From Lysobacter_C sp966210725 (GTDB lineage: Bacteria; Pseudomonadota; Gammaproteobacteria; Xanthomonadales; Xanthomonadaceae): a DNA stretch of 64,000 bases. Each line of letters begins with the position of its first letter. The stretch's first letter is position 1. The position numbers were made by a program, and so were the translations under genes. Below the pieces are notes generated by a model. The model was not told the DNA's origin. It ran no database searches and was given only the letters and a program-made list of their open reading frames with translations. The stretch is from assembly GCA_966210725.1 (NCBI GenBank), contig CBIHLN010000002.1:13932-77931 (forward strand), in the 5' to 3' direction. Below, piece after piece: positions 18,309-26,223 of this stretch.

Positions 18309-19100
18309 TCAATCCGCCAGGTTGCGCCCGTGGTACAGCTCCTCGATCTCGCGCTTGAGCCGCGCTTCGATCTTCATGCGCTCCTTGAACGACAGGTTGC
18401 GCGCCTTTTCCTCGAACAGGTACCGGTCCAGGTCGAAGTCCTTCAGGTGCATCTTCGTGTGGTAGATGTTTTCCTGGTAGACGTTGACGTCGAGCATCTC
18501 GTAACGGGACTTGATGTTCTTGGCCAGGTAGTCCTGGATCGAGTTGATCTTGTGGTCGATGTAGTGCTTCTTGCCCTTCACGTCGCGGGTGAAGCCGCGC
18601 ACCCGGTAGTCCATCACCACGATGTCGGACTCGAGACTCTCGATCAGGTAGTTGAGTGCCTTCAGCGGCGAGATCACGCCGCAGGTGGCCACGTCGATGT
18701 CGGCGCGGAAGGTCGCGATGCCGTTGTCCGGGTGCGTCTCCGGATAGGTGTGCACCGTGATGTGCGACTTGTCCATGTGCGCGACCACGGCGTCGGAGAT
18801 CACGCCCTTGGCATCGCGCTTGTCGACCACCGGCTCCTCGGAAATGAGGATCGTCACCGACGCGCCCTGGGGGTCGTAGTCCTGGCGCGCGATGTTGAGG
18901 ATGTTGGCGCCGATGATGTCGGCCACGTCCGTGAGGATCTGGGTCAACCGGTCGGCGTTGTATTCCTCGTCGATGTACTCGATGTAGCGCTGCCGCTCCT
19001 CTTCGGAGGCGGCGAAGCTGACATCGTAGATATTGAACGAGAGGGCCTTGGTGAGGTTGTTGAAGCCCTGCAACCTGAGGCGCGGCAGCGGTTTGACCAC
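18309..19100 (-). CDS. speD: S-adenosylmethionine decarboxylase proenzyme
   Basis: A 263-residue E. coli-type SpeD, which makes the aminopropyl donor for spermidine. With GTG 19100 as start, the self-cleavage pair falls at Lys111-Ser112 (MDKSHITVHTYPE), the same numbering as in E. coli; this is why I chose that start over a TTG 36 bp upstream. Ser112 becomes the pyruvoyl cofactor. The sequence is less GC-biased in amino-acid use than its neighbours and well conserved (DHKINSIQDYLAKNIKSRYE). It is transcribed away from clp. Confidence 0.93.
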   Translation of the reverse strand: MVKPLPRLRLQGFNNLTKALSFNIYDVSFAASEEERQRYIEYIDEEYNADRLTQILTDVADIIGANILNIARQDYDPQGASVTILISEEPVVDKRDAKGVISDAVVAHMDKSHITVHTYPETHPDNGIATFRADIDVATCGVISPLKALNYLIESLESDIVVMDYRVRGFTRDVKGKKHYIDHKINSIQDYLAKNIKSRYEMLDVNVYQENIYHTKMHLKDFDLDRYLFEEKARNLSFKERMKIEARLKREIEELYHGRNLAD

Positions 19101-19260
19101 GGTGGGGGGTCCCGGATCTGGCAGTGGAATCGGCAATTATGGGGCATTCGGCCGGTGGGGTGAAACCGCGGCCGACCCGCGACCCCGCCCGTTCGCGTCA
19201 GCATTTGCCCCGGCACGTCGCTTGGGCCTAAGCTCGGCCGATCACACCAGCCTGCCGCCC

Positions 19261-19950
19261 ATGTCCGCCACCTCGGTTGCACACCTGACTGCCCAACGCC
19301 GCACCCACAGCCCGTTGATGCCGGATACGTCGGTCATCGAGCGGTTCCTCGCGCACAGCCATCGCCGCCGGTACCCGTCGCGCACCGACGTGTTCCGCCC
19401 CGGCGACCCGGCCAGCACCCTGTACTACGTGGTGTCCGGCTCGGTCAGCATCATTGCCGAGGAAGACGACGGGCGTGAGCTGGTGCTGGGGTACTTCGGC
19501 CCGGGGGAGTTCGTCGGCGAGCTGGGGCTGTTCATCGAGAACGACCGGCGCGAGGTCATCCTGCGCACCCGAGCGGCCTGCGAGCTGGCCGAGATCGGGC
19601 ACGAACGCTTCTACGACCTGTTGCTGGGCCGGCTGTCGATGGACGCGCCCAAGCTGCTGTACGCGATCGGCTCGCAGATCTCCCGCCGCCTCCTCGACAC
19701 CAGCCGCAAGGCCGGGCGCCTGGCGTTCCTGGATGTCACCGACCGCATCGTCCGCGCCCTGCACGACCTGGCAAAGGAGCCCGAGGCGATGAGCCACCCG
19801 GACGGCACCCAGTTGCGTGTGTCGCGCCAGGAGCTGTCGCGCCTGGTGGGCTGCTCGCGCGAGATGGCCGGCCGCGTGCTCAAAAAGCTGGAAGCCGACG
19901 GCAAGCTGCACGCGCGCGGCAAGACCGTCGTCCTGTACGGGACCCGCTGA
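19261..19950 (+). CDS. clp: CRP-like regulator Clp
   Basis: A 229-residue CRP/FNR-family regulator with a cyclic-nucleotide-binding fold (GSVSIIAEEDDGRELVLGYF, FVGELGLF) and a C-terminal helix-turn-helix (RVSRQELSRLVGCSREMAGR). Length and sequence fit Clp of Xanthomonas, where c-di-GMP rather than cAMP lowers DNA binding (known of that family, not tested here). It controls exoenzymes, exopolysaccharide and motility in that genus. Divergent from speD with a 160-bp shared upstream region. The next gene starts on its stop codon (TGATG). Confidence 0.92.
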   Translation: MSATSVAHLTAQRRTHSPLMPDTSVIERFLAHSHRRRYPSRTDVFRPGDPASTLYYVVSGSVSIIAEEDDGRELVLGYFGPGEFVGELGLFIENDRREVILRTRAACELAEIGHERFYDLLLGRLSMDAPKLLYAIGSQISRRLLDTSRKAGRLAFLDVTDRIVRALHDLAKEPEAMSHPDGTQLRVSRQELSRLVGCSREMAGRVLKKLEADGKLHARGKTVVLYGTR

Positions 19951-20417
19951 TGGGACGGCTGGCCAGCCTCGACGATGGCCAGCCCCAGACGACCGTCCGC
20001 ACGGCCGCCCTGGGCGACGCCGCCGACGTGGCGCCATTGCTTGAGGCATTGGGGTATCCCTGCACGCGTGACGAGGCCGCCGAGCGCATCTTGGTCGCGC
20101 TCTCCGACCCGCGCCAGCAGCTGCTGCTGGCCGAGCGCGACGGCCATGTCTGCGGCCTGGTCGCCCTGCATACGCTCTACATGATCGCCAACGGCGCGGA
20201 CCTGGCGCGCATCACCGCGCTGGTGGTCGACCCGACCTGCCACCGCCAGGGCGTCGGACGCCGCCTGCTGCGCGAAGCCGAGGCCGTCGCACGTCGCACC
20301 GGCGCGGCCCGCATCGAAGTCACCAGCGGCGCGCAGCGCACCGAAGCACGCGCGTTCTACTGCGGCTGCGGGTACAGCGACGACTCGCAGCGCTTCGTGA
20401 AACTGCTGGGCGATTGA
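19950..20417 (+). CDS. GNAT-family N-acetyltransferase
   Basis: A 155-residue GNAT protein: acetyl-CoA-binding motif A is ITALVVDPTCHRQGVGRRLL (residues about 87-106, with the Q/RxxGxG/A loop), and motif B is FYCGCGY. The start overlaps the clp stop by one base, so it is translated together with clp. The substrate is unknown. Confidence 0.85.
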   Translation: MGRLASLDDGQPQTTVRTAALGDAADVAPLLEALGYPCTRDEAAERILVALSDPRQQLLLAERDGHVCGLVALHTLYMIANGADLARITALVVDPTCHRQGVGRRLLREAEAVARRTGAARIEVTSGAQRTEARAFYCGCGYSDDSQRFVKLLGD

Positions 20418-20431
20418 GTGACGCCCTGCTC

Positions 20432-20605
20432 TTGCAGGAGCGGCTTCAGCCGCCATCCCGGGGTTTTTGCACGAGCGATTGCAGAAGCGACGTAAGTCTC
20501 GACCGCGGCAGTTGCACTGCCACGCAGCATCCGACTTCAGAGTCGCGACTCACGTCGCTCCTACAGGGGGGTGAAGAAGCATCGCGGCTGAAGCCGCTTC
20601 TACAG
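20432..20605. repeat. Family-1 composite palindromic element, copy 2 (a-b-b'-a')
   Basis: Unit a is at 20432-20457, b at 20479-20504, inverted b' at 20540-20566 and inverted a' at 20580-20605, with the same order and orientation as at 18042. It lies between the GNAT gene and the 3' end of the HAD gene, 9 bp from the HAD stop. Confidence 0.9.
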
Positions 20606-20613
20606 ATGCGTGC

Positions 20614-21369
20614 TTACGGCTGCTGCGCTGCGGCCGGCATGGCGACGGGTTCGCCCGCGCGCCCGGGACATCCCCAGTTGAGGATCGGCGTGCCCGCCGG
20701 CAGCACGCGCTGGAACATCGCCACGCTGCCGTCCTTCGGATTGACGACGACGGGCCGCTGCGCCGCCTTCAACAGCGGCAGGTCCGCGCTGCTGTCGGTG
20801 TAGGCGGTGGCGATCGGCCCGGTGTAGCCGGCCTCGCGCAGCATCGTCATCTTCATTTCGTGGTGGCAGTGCCGCGTGGCGATCACCGCGCCCAGGCGCG
20901 GGCCGACCTGCGTGCCGACCACCGGCACGTCCTCGTGCGCGACGAATGCCAGGATCGCGCGCGCCAGCTCCGGCGGCGCGCCGGTGGCGATCACCACCCG
21001 GTCGCCGGCCTGCCGGTGGCGGTGCAGCACGTCCAGTGCGATCGGCAGCAGGCGCCCGCGGATCTGCACGGTGTGGGTGTCGACGTAGCGATCAATCAGC
21101 GCGTCGATGTCGCGACGGCGGTGGAAGCCGATGGTCCCGACCCACACGAACGCCGAGATCCCGCGACGCCGCGTCGGCAGGAACGCCACCATCGGCCCGG
21201 CGACAGGTGCGATGAGCAGCGCCAGCAAGCGGCGCCACCATGCCCGCAGGATCAGCCACTTGAACAGGTGGCCGCCGGAGTCGCCGTCGTACAGCGTGTG
21301 GTCGAAATCGAACACCACCAGCGGCGCGCCGGCGCGGGCAGCGGGGTATCGGGGGCCGGCTTCACTCAT
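20614..21369 (-). CDS. HAD-superfamily phosphatase, subfamily IB (SerB-like)
   Basis: A 251-residue HAD hydrolase. Motif I is DFDHTLYDGDSGG (nucleophile Asp), motif II VIATGAP, motif III HEMKMTMLREAGY and motif IV AYTDSSADLPLL, in the arrangement of phosphoserine-phosphatase-like HAD-IB enzymes. A hydrophobic cap segment (RRLLALLIAPVAGPMVAFL) may contact the membrane. It lies 80 bp downstream of trpC on the same strand and may be the last gene of the trp transcript. The substrate cannot be told. Confidence 0.85.
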   Translation of the reverse strand: MSEAGPRYPAARAGAPLVVFDFDHTLYDGDSGGHLFKWLILRAWWRRLLALLIAPVAGPMVAFLPTRRRGISAFVWVGTIGFHRRRDIDALIDRYVDTHTVQIRGRLLPIALDVLHRHRQAGDRVVIATGAPPELARAILAFVAHEDVPVVGTQVGPRLGAVIATRHCHHEMKMTMLREAGYTGPIATAYTDSSADLPLLKAAQRPVVVNPKDGSVAMFQRVLPAGTPILNWGCPGRAGEPVAMPAAAQQP

Positions 21370-21449
21370 GCGGGATCGGGTGGGATGCGTTGGGGCGATT
21401 GTGACGAAACGGGGCGGCGGTGGAAACGCGTGCGAATGGGCGCACGGCC

Positions 21450-22241
21450 CTACGCGCCGAACATCCGGGCCAGCGCCGCGCCCGGGTCGCGCTCGCGCAT
21501 GAACGACTCGCCCACCAGGAACGTGTGGACGCCGGCCTGGCGCATCCGCGCGACATCGGCGGCCGAGGCGATGCCGCTCTCGGTGACCAGCGTGCGGTCC
21601 GGCGGCACCGCGCCCTTGAGCTCCAGCGTGGTGTCCAGCGAGACCTCGAACGTGCGCAGGTTGCGGTTGTTGACGCCAATCAGCTGGCAGTCGGTCTGCA
21701 GCGCGCGCTCCAGCTCGTCGATGTCGTGCACTTCCACCAGCACGTCCATGCCCAGCTCGTGCGCCAGGTTGGCCATCTCGATCATCGGCCCGTCCTCCAG
21801 CGCCGCGACGATCAGCAGGATCGCGTCGGCACCGATCATCCGCGCCTCGTACACCTGGTACGGGTCGATCACGAAGTCCTTGCGGATCACCGGCAGGGTA
21901 CAGGCGTTGCGCGCCGCGGCCAGGTACAGGTTGCTGCCCTGGAAGAAGTCCACGTCCGTCAGCACCGACAGGCACGCCGCGCCGCCGGCTTCGTAGCTGC
22001 GCGCGATATCGGCGGGATGGAAGTCCGCACGGATCACGCCCTTGGACGGGCTGGCTTTCTTGACCTCGGCGATCACCGCGGCATTGCCCGCGGCCAGCGT
22101 GCGGTCGATGGCCGCGGCGAACCCGCGCGTGGGCGGTTGCGAAGCCACGCGGGCGCGCAGGTCGTCCAGCGAGCGCACGCGGCTGCGCTGGTCGATCTCT
22201 TCGCGCTTGCGGGCCAGGATGGTGGTGAGGATGTCGCTCAT
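21450..22241 (-). CDS. trpC: Indole-3-glycerol phosphate synthase
   Basis: A 263-residue single-function TrpC barrel: VIAEVKKASPSKGVIR, YEAGGAACLSVLTD, LPVIRKDFVIDPYQVYEARM, LIGVNNRNLRTF, VTESGIA and FLVGESFM. It converts CdRP to indole-glycerol phosphate. No TrpF domain is fused. ATG 22241 follows the ABM gene after about 100 bp. Confidence 0.95.
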   Translation of the reverse strand: MSDILTTILARKREEIDQRSRVRSLDDLRARVASQPPTRGFAAAIDRTLAAGNAAVIAEVKKASPSKGVIRADFHPADIARSYEAGGAACLSVLTDVDFFQGSNLYLAAARNACTLPVIRKDFVIDPYQVYEARMIGADAILLIVAALEDGPMIEMANLAHELGMDVLVEVHDIDELERALQTDCQLIGVNNRNLRTFEVSLDTTLELKGAVPPDRTLVTESGIASAADVARMRQAGVHTFLVGESFMRERDPGAALARMFGA

Positions 22242-22344
22242 ACGGTACCGGTCGGATAATGGGGTGGTGTCGTGATGCGCGGGTCGCAGCCTGCAGGCCG
22301 CGGGGCGGTTTCGAAGCGCTCGACGCGCATCATCGCGAGGGAGG

Positions 22345-22701
22345 TCATGGTGGGCATGGGTTCGATGGCGCCGCCTTTCCGTAGGCACGTTCGACGCGTG
22401 CCACGCGCAGCTCGAAATGGTCGTACCAGTGGGTGCGGCCGTACGCGCGCGTCGCCGCGTGGTCGGCCTGGCGCTTCCATGCCTGGATGGCGGCTTCGTC
22501 GGTCCAGTAGCTCACGGTGATGCCGAAGCCGTCCGCGTCGCGGCTGGACTCCACCCCGAGGAACCCGGGCTGGCGCGATGCCAAGTCCACCATGCGCGCC
22601 GCGGCGTCCGCGTAGCCGGCATCGTCGTGCGCGTTGCGCTGCGAGCTGAACACCACCGCGTAGTACGGCGGCTGGGGCAACGTGGCGAACGGTCCGCTCA
22701 T
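22345..22701 (-). CDS. ABM-domain (antibiotic biosynthesis monooxygenase-like) protein
   Basis: A 118-residue dimeric alpha/beta-barrel type protein (YYAVVFSSQRNAHDDAGYAD, QPGFLGVESSRDADGFGITV, YWTDEAAIQAWKRQADHAA, WYDHFELRVARVE). Members range from heme-degrading to quinol monooxygenases and many are uncharacterised. Its start overlaps the trpD stop (ATGA), so it is translated within the trp operon between trpD and trpC. Its role there is unknown. Confidence 0.8.
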   Translation of the reverse strand: MSGPFATLPQPPYYAVVFSSQRNAHDDAGYADAAARMVDLASRQPGFLGVESSRDADGFGITVSYWTDEAAIQAWKRQADHAATRAYGRTHWYDHFELRVARVERAYGKAAPSNPCPP

Positions 22702-23732
22702 GCCGCCGCCAGCTCCTTCGTCACGGCCACGAACTGTTCGAGCTTCTCGCGCGCCTGGCCCGCGGCGATGGCCGCCCGCGCGCGTTCGATGCCGTCGCTG
22801 ATGCTGTCGGCGACGCCCGCCACGTACAGCGCCGCGCCGGCGTTGAAGACCACGATCTCGCGCGGCAGCCCGCGCTGGTTGTCCAGCGCCTGCAGCACCA
22901 TCGTGCGCGACTCCAGCGCATCGGCCACGCGCAGGTTGCGGCTGGCGGCCATGGCGATGCCGAAATCCTCCGGGTGCACCTCGTACTCGCGCACCACGCC
23001 GTTGCGCAGTTCACCGACCAGCGAGCCGGCCCCCAGCGACAGCTCGTCCATGCCGTCGCGACCCCACACCACCAGCGCGCGCTGCGCGCCCAGCTCCTGC
23101 AGCACGCGCACCTGGATGCCGACCAGGTCGGGGTGGAAGACGCCCATCAGGATCGCCGGCGCGTCGGCGGGGTTGGTCAGCGGCCCGAGGATGTTGAAGA
23201 TCGTGCGCACGCCCATCTCGCCGCGGATCGGTGCCACCGCCTTCATCGCCGGGTGGTGCACCGGCGCGAACATGAAGCCGATGCCGGTGCGCGCGATGCA
23301 CTTCGACACCTGTTCGGGCTGCAGGTCGATCGCCGCACCCAGCACTTCCAATACGTCGGCGCTGCCGGACTTGGACGACACGCTGCGGTTGCCGTGCTTG
23401 GCGACCTTGGCGCCGGCCGCGGCGATCACGAACATGCTGGCGGTGGAGATGTTGAAGGTGTGCGCGCCGTCACCGCCGGTGCCGACGATGTCGACCAGGT
23501 GGCGGCGGTCGGCGACCTCCACGGGGCGCGAGAACTCGCGCAGCACCGTGGCCGCGCCGGCGATCTCGCCGATGGTCTCCTTCTTGACCCGCAGGCCGGT
23601 GAGGATGGCCGCCGTCAGCGGCGGCGAGATCTGGCCGCGGATGATCATCCGCATCAGGTCCATCATCTCGTCGTGGAAGATCTCGCGGTGCTCGATCAGG
23701 CGCTGGAGGGCTTCTTGGGGGGTGAAGGGCAT
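22698..23732 (-). CDS. trpD: Anthranilate phosphoribosyltransferase
   Basis: A 344-residue TrpD with DIVGTGGDGAHTFNISTAS (PRPP loop), KHGNRSVSSKSGSADVLE (anthranilate/PRPP site) and FNILGPLTNPA. It transfers the phosphoribosyl group to anthranilate. ATG 23732 gives the family N-terminus (MPFTPQEALQRLIEH); the longer upstream frame consists of repeat-element sequence. Confidence 0.95.
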   Translation of the reverse strand: MPFTPQEALQRLIEHREIFHDEMMDLMRMIIRGQISPPLTAAILTGLRVKKETIGEIAGAATVLREFSRPVEVADRRHLVDIVGTGGDGAHTFNISTASMFVIAAAGAKVAKHGNRSVSSKSGSADVLEVLGAAIDLQPEQVSKCIARTGIGFMFAPVHHPAMKAVAPIRGEMGVRTIFNILGPLTNPADAPAILMGVFHPDLVGIQVRVLQELGAQRALVVWGRDGMDELSLGAGSLVGELRNGVVREYEVHPEDFGIAMAASRNLRVADALESRTMVLQALDNQRGLPREIVVFNAGAALYVAGVADSISDGIERARAAIAAGQAREKLEQFVAVTKELAAA

Positions 23733-23789
23733 GGTGTATTCCGGTATGCGGATGGCAATGGCGCGTTGCGGAGTAGAGGCTTCCGTGCC

Positions 23790-23968
23790 TGTAGGAGCGG
23801 CTTCAGCCGCGATGCCTGTTGGCTTCACATCCACCTGTAGGAGCGACGTGAGTCGCGACCGAAAATCGGAGACTGCGTCCCTTCCGGCTGGCGTGATCGC
23901 GACTTACGTCGCTCCTACAAAACAGCAGTATCAAGATCAAAGGATCGCGGCTGAAGCCGCTCCTACAA
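23790..23968. repeat. Family-1 composite palindromic element, copy 3 (a-b-b'-a'), inside the trp operon
   Basis: Unit a is at 23790-23815, b at 23836-23860, b' at 23895-23919 and a' at 23943-23968. It fills nearly the whole 245-bp gap between trpG and trpD. All four units are close to consensus (GTAGGAGCGGCTTCAGCCGC; GTAGGAGCGACGTGAGTCGC). Confidence 0.93.
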
Positions 23969-23977
23969 AGGAATGAC

Positions 23978-24556
23978 TCAACGCTCCAGGAAGTTCTTCA
24001 GCAGCGCGTGGCCGTGTTCGGTGAGGATGGATTCGGGGTGGAACTGCACGCCTTCCAGCGGGAATTCGCGATGGCGCAGGCCCATGATTTCATCGAAGCC
24101 GCCGGCGTCGTCCTCGGTCCATGCCGTGATCTCCAGGCACCCGGGCAGCGTATCGCGCGCCACCACCAGCGAGTGGTAGCGCGTCGCCTCGTAGCGGTCG
24201 GGCAACCCGGCGAACACGCCACGGCCTTCGTGGCGGATGCGCGAGGTCTTGCCGTGCATGATCGACTTGGCCCGCACCACGTCGCCGCCGAACGCCTGCC
24301 CCAGGCTCTGGTGGCCCAGGCACACGCCCAGGATCGGGGTGCTGGCACCCAGCTCGCGGATCACGTCCACCGATACGCCGGCCTCGTTGGGCGTGCATGG
24401 GCCGGGCGAGATCACGATGCGCTCCGGCGCCATGGCCTGGATCTGTGCCACCGACAGCGCATCGTTGCGCACCACCTCGACCTCGGCACCCAGCACCTGC
24501 AGGTACTGCACGAGGTTGAAGGTGAAGCTGTCGTAGTTGTCGATCATCAACAGCAC
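23978..24556 (-). CDS. trpG: Anthranilate synthase glutamine amidotransferase subunit
   Basis: A 192-residue class-I glutamine amidotransferase (DNYDSFTFNLVQYL, ISPGPCTPNEAG, catalytic Cys in GVCLGHQSLGQAFGG, His/Glu in VQFHPESILTEHG). It supplies ammonia to TrpE and may serve PabB too. GTG 24556 lies 1 bp after the trpE stop, so coupling is tight. Confidence 0.94.
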   Translation of the reverse strand: MLLMIDNYDSFTFNLVQYLQVLGAEVEVVRNDALSVAQIQAMAPERIVISPGPCTPNEAGVSVDVIRELGASTPILGVCLGHQSLGQAFGGDVVRAKSIMHGKTSRIRHEGRGVFAGLPDRYEATRYHSLVVARDTLPGCLEITAWTEDDAGGFDEIMGLRHREFPLEGVQFHPESILTEHGHALLKNFLER

Positions 24557-24557
24557 G

Positions 24558-26078
24558 TCACAAACCCCTCGCCGCTTCGGCCACCGCGCGGAACAGCGCG
24601 CGTCCCTTGTTCATGGTTTCGTCCCACTCCTTCTCCGGGTCGGAGTCGTAGACGATGCCGGCGCCGGCCTGCACGTGCAGGCGGCCGTCCTGGATGACGG
24701 CGGTGCGGATGGCGATGGCGGTGTCGGCATCGCCGTGCCAGCCGATGTAGCCGATGCTGCCGGCATAGACGTTGCGCCTGATCGGTTCCAGCTCGCGGAT
24801 GACCTCCAGCGCGCGGATCTTGGGCGCGCCGCTGACGGTGCCGGCCGGGAACGTGGCGCGCAGCACGTCCGCGTAGCTCATGCCGGCCTTCAGCGTGCCG
24901 GTGACCTCGCTGACGATGTGCATGACGTGGCTGTAGCGCTCGATCACGAACTGCTCGCCGACCTGCACCGTGCCCGCCTCGCTGACGCGGCCGACGTCGT
25001 TGCGGCCCAGGTCGATCAGCATCAGGTGCTCGGCGCGCTCCTTGGGATCGGCCAGCAGTTCGGCTTCCAGCGCGGCATCGGCCTCCGGCGTCTCGCCGCG
25101 CGGCCGGGTGCCGGCGATGGGCCGCACGGTGACGGTCGGGGCGTCGGTGCCCATGCCTTCCAGCCGCACCAGGATCTCGGGCGAAGAGCCGACCACCTGC
25201 ATCTCGCCGACGTCCAGGAAGTACATGTACGGCGACGGGTTGAGTGCGCGCAGGGCGCGGTAGACGTCCACCGGCCGGGCTTTGAACGGCACGCTCAGGC
25301 GCTGGCTGAGCACGACCTGGAACACGTCGCCGGCGCGGATGTAGTCCTTGGATTTCTCGACCGCGTCAATGAAACCTTCGCGGGTGAAACCGGAGACGAA
25401 GTGCGACTCGTCCAGCACCGCGCCGTCCAGGGTGTCGGGATAGGCCGCGCCGCCGGTACGCAGCCGGTGCACCAGCTGGTCCAGCCGGCGGTTGGCCCGC
25501 GCGAATGCCTGCGGCTCGGACGGGTCGGCGTGGACGATCAGGTACAGGCGGCCCTTGAGGTTGTCGAACACCGCGACTTCCTCGCTGAGCATCAGCAGGA
25601 TCTCGGGGGTGCCGAGTTCGTCCGGCTTGGGCTCGCCATCGGGCCCCGGGCCGGCCAGGCGTGGCTCGATGTAGCCGATGCACTCGAAGCCGAACCAGCC
25701 CACCAGCCCGCCGGTGAAGCCGGGCAACCCGTCGATTTTCGGCACGCTGTGCGCGGCGCGCAGGCGCTCGACCTCGGCGAACGGGTCGGCGACCTCACGC
25801 GCGTTCACCAGCTCGCCGTGCTCGCTGACCACCAGCGTGTGGCCGGCGAAGGCGTACACGCGCTTGGCCGGCAGGCCGATGATCGAGTAGCGGCCGAAGC
25901 GCTCGCCGCCCTCGACGGATTCGAACAGGTAGGTGTGCGGGCCGTCGGCCAGCTTCAGGTAGACCGAGAGCGGGGTGTCGAGGTCGGAGAAGACCTCGCG
26001 GACGACCGGGATGCGGGTGTGGCCTTCAGCGGCCTGCTGCTGGAACTGCTCGGCGGTGAGCGTGTGGGGCGACGGCAT
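24558..26078 (-). CDS. trpE: Anthranilate synthase component I
   Basis: A 506-residue TrpE converting chorismate to anthranilate. The catalytic half has SPYMYFLDVGEMQVVGSSPE, RPIAGTRPRG, HLMLIDLGRNDVGRVS, GTVSGAPKIRA and QAGAGIVYDSDPEKE. The N-terminal half carries the Trp-feedback region. ATG 26078 has GGAAGT 5 nt upstream. It is the first gene of trpE-trpG-trpD-ABM-trpC; trpF, trpB and trpA are not here. Confidence 0.95.
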   Translation of the reverse strand: MPSPHTLTAEQFQQQAAEGHTRIPVVREVFSDLDTPLSVYLKLADGPHTYLFESVEGGERFGRYSIIGLPAKRVYAFAGHTLVVSEHGELVNAREVADPFAEVERLRAAHSVPKIDGLPGFTGGLVGWFGFECIGYIEPRLAGPGPDGEPKPDELGTPEILLMLSEEVAVFDNLKGRLYLIVHADPSEPQAFARANRRLDQLVHRLRTGGAAYPDTLDGAVLDESHFVSGFTREGFIDAVEKSKDYIRAGDVFQVVLSQRLSVPFKARPVDVYRALRALNPSPYMYFLDVGEMQVVGSSPEILVRLEGMGTDAPTVTVRPIAGTRPRGETPEADAALEAELLADPKERAEHLMLIDLGRNDVGRVSEAGTVQVGEQFVIERYSHVMHIVSEVTGTLKAGMSYADVLRATFPAGTVSGAPKIRALEVIRELEPIRRNVYAGSIGYIGWHGDADTAIAIRTAVIQDGRLHVQAGAGIVYDSDPEKEWDETMNKGRALFRAVAEAARGL

Positions 26079-26184
26079 GCGGCACTTCCTGGGAATGCGA
26101 CGGGGCGTGGACGGCGGCGGGCATCGGCCACCATCGCCAACCTGTGTCGGCACCGCAGGAATGAAGGGTCGCCCGGAGGTTCAT
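26026..26184 (-). other. Possible Trp-rich leader ORF overlapping the trpE start
   Basis: A 52-codon frame begins at ATG 26184, 106 nt upstream of the trpE ATG, and ends at TGA 26028-26026 inside trpE in another frame. Residues 15-20 read GWRWWP (Trp at 16, 18, 19), as in trp leader peptides. A TAAAGT -10-like hexamer lies about 12 nt before the ATG. There is no Shine-Dalgarno and no terminator hairpin, so it is not a classical attenuator; the frame may be chance. Confidence 0.3.
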
Positions 26185-26223
26185 GGGGCGCTACTTTAGC
26201 CGCTTCGCCGCGCGGATGCAGGC

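Noticed and set aside
18042..23968. Possible CRISPR-like repeats
   Set aside because: Units alternate in orientation, come in two types and have unequal spacers with no uniform unit length; no cas genes are nearby. They are REP-type palindromes.
26079..26223. Classical trp attenuator before trpE
   Set aside because: No terminator stem with T run and no short leader stop codon before trpE; only the Trp-rich frame remains, listed with low confidence.
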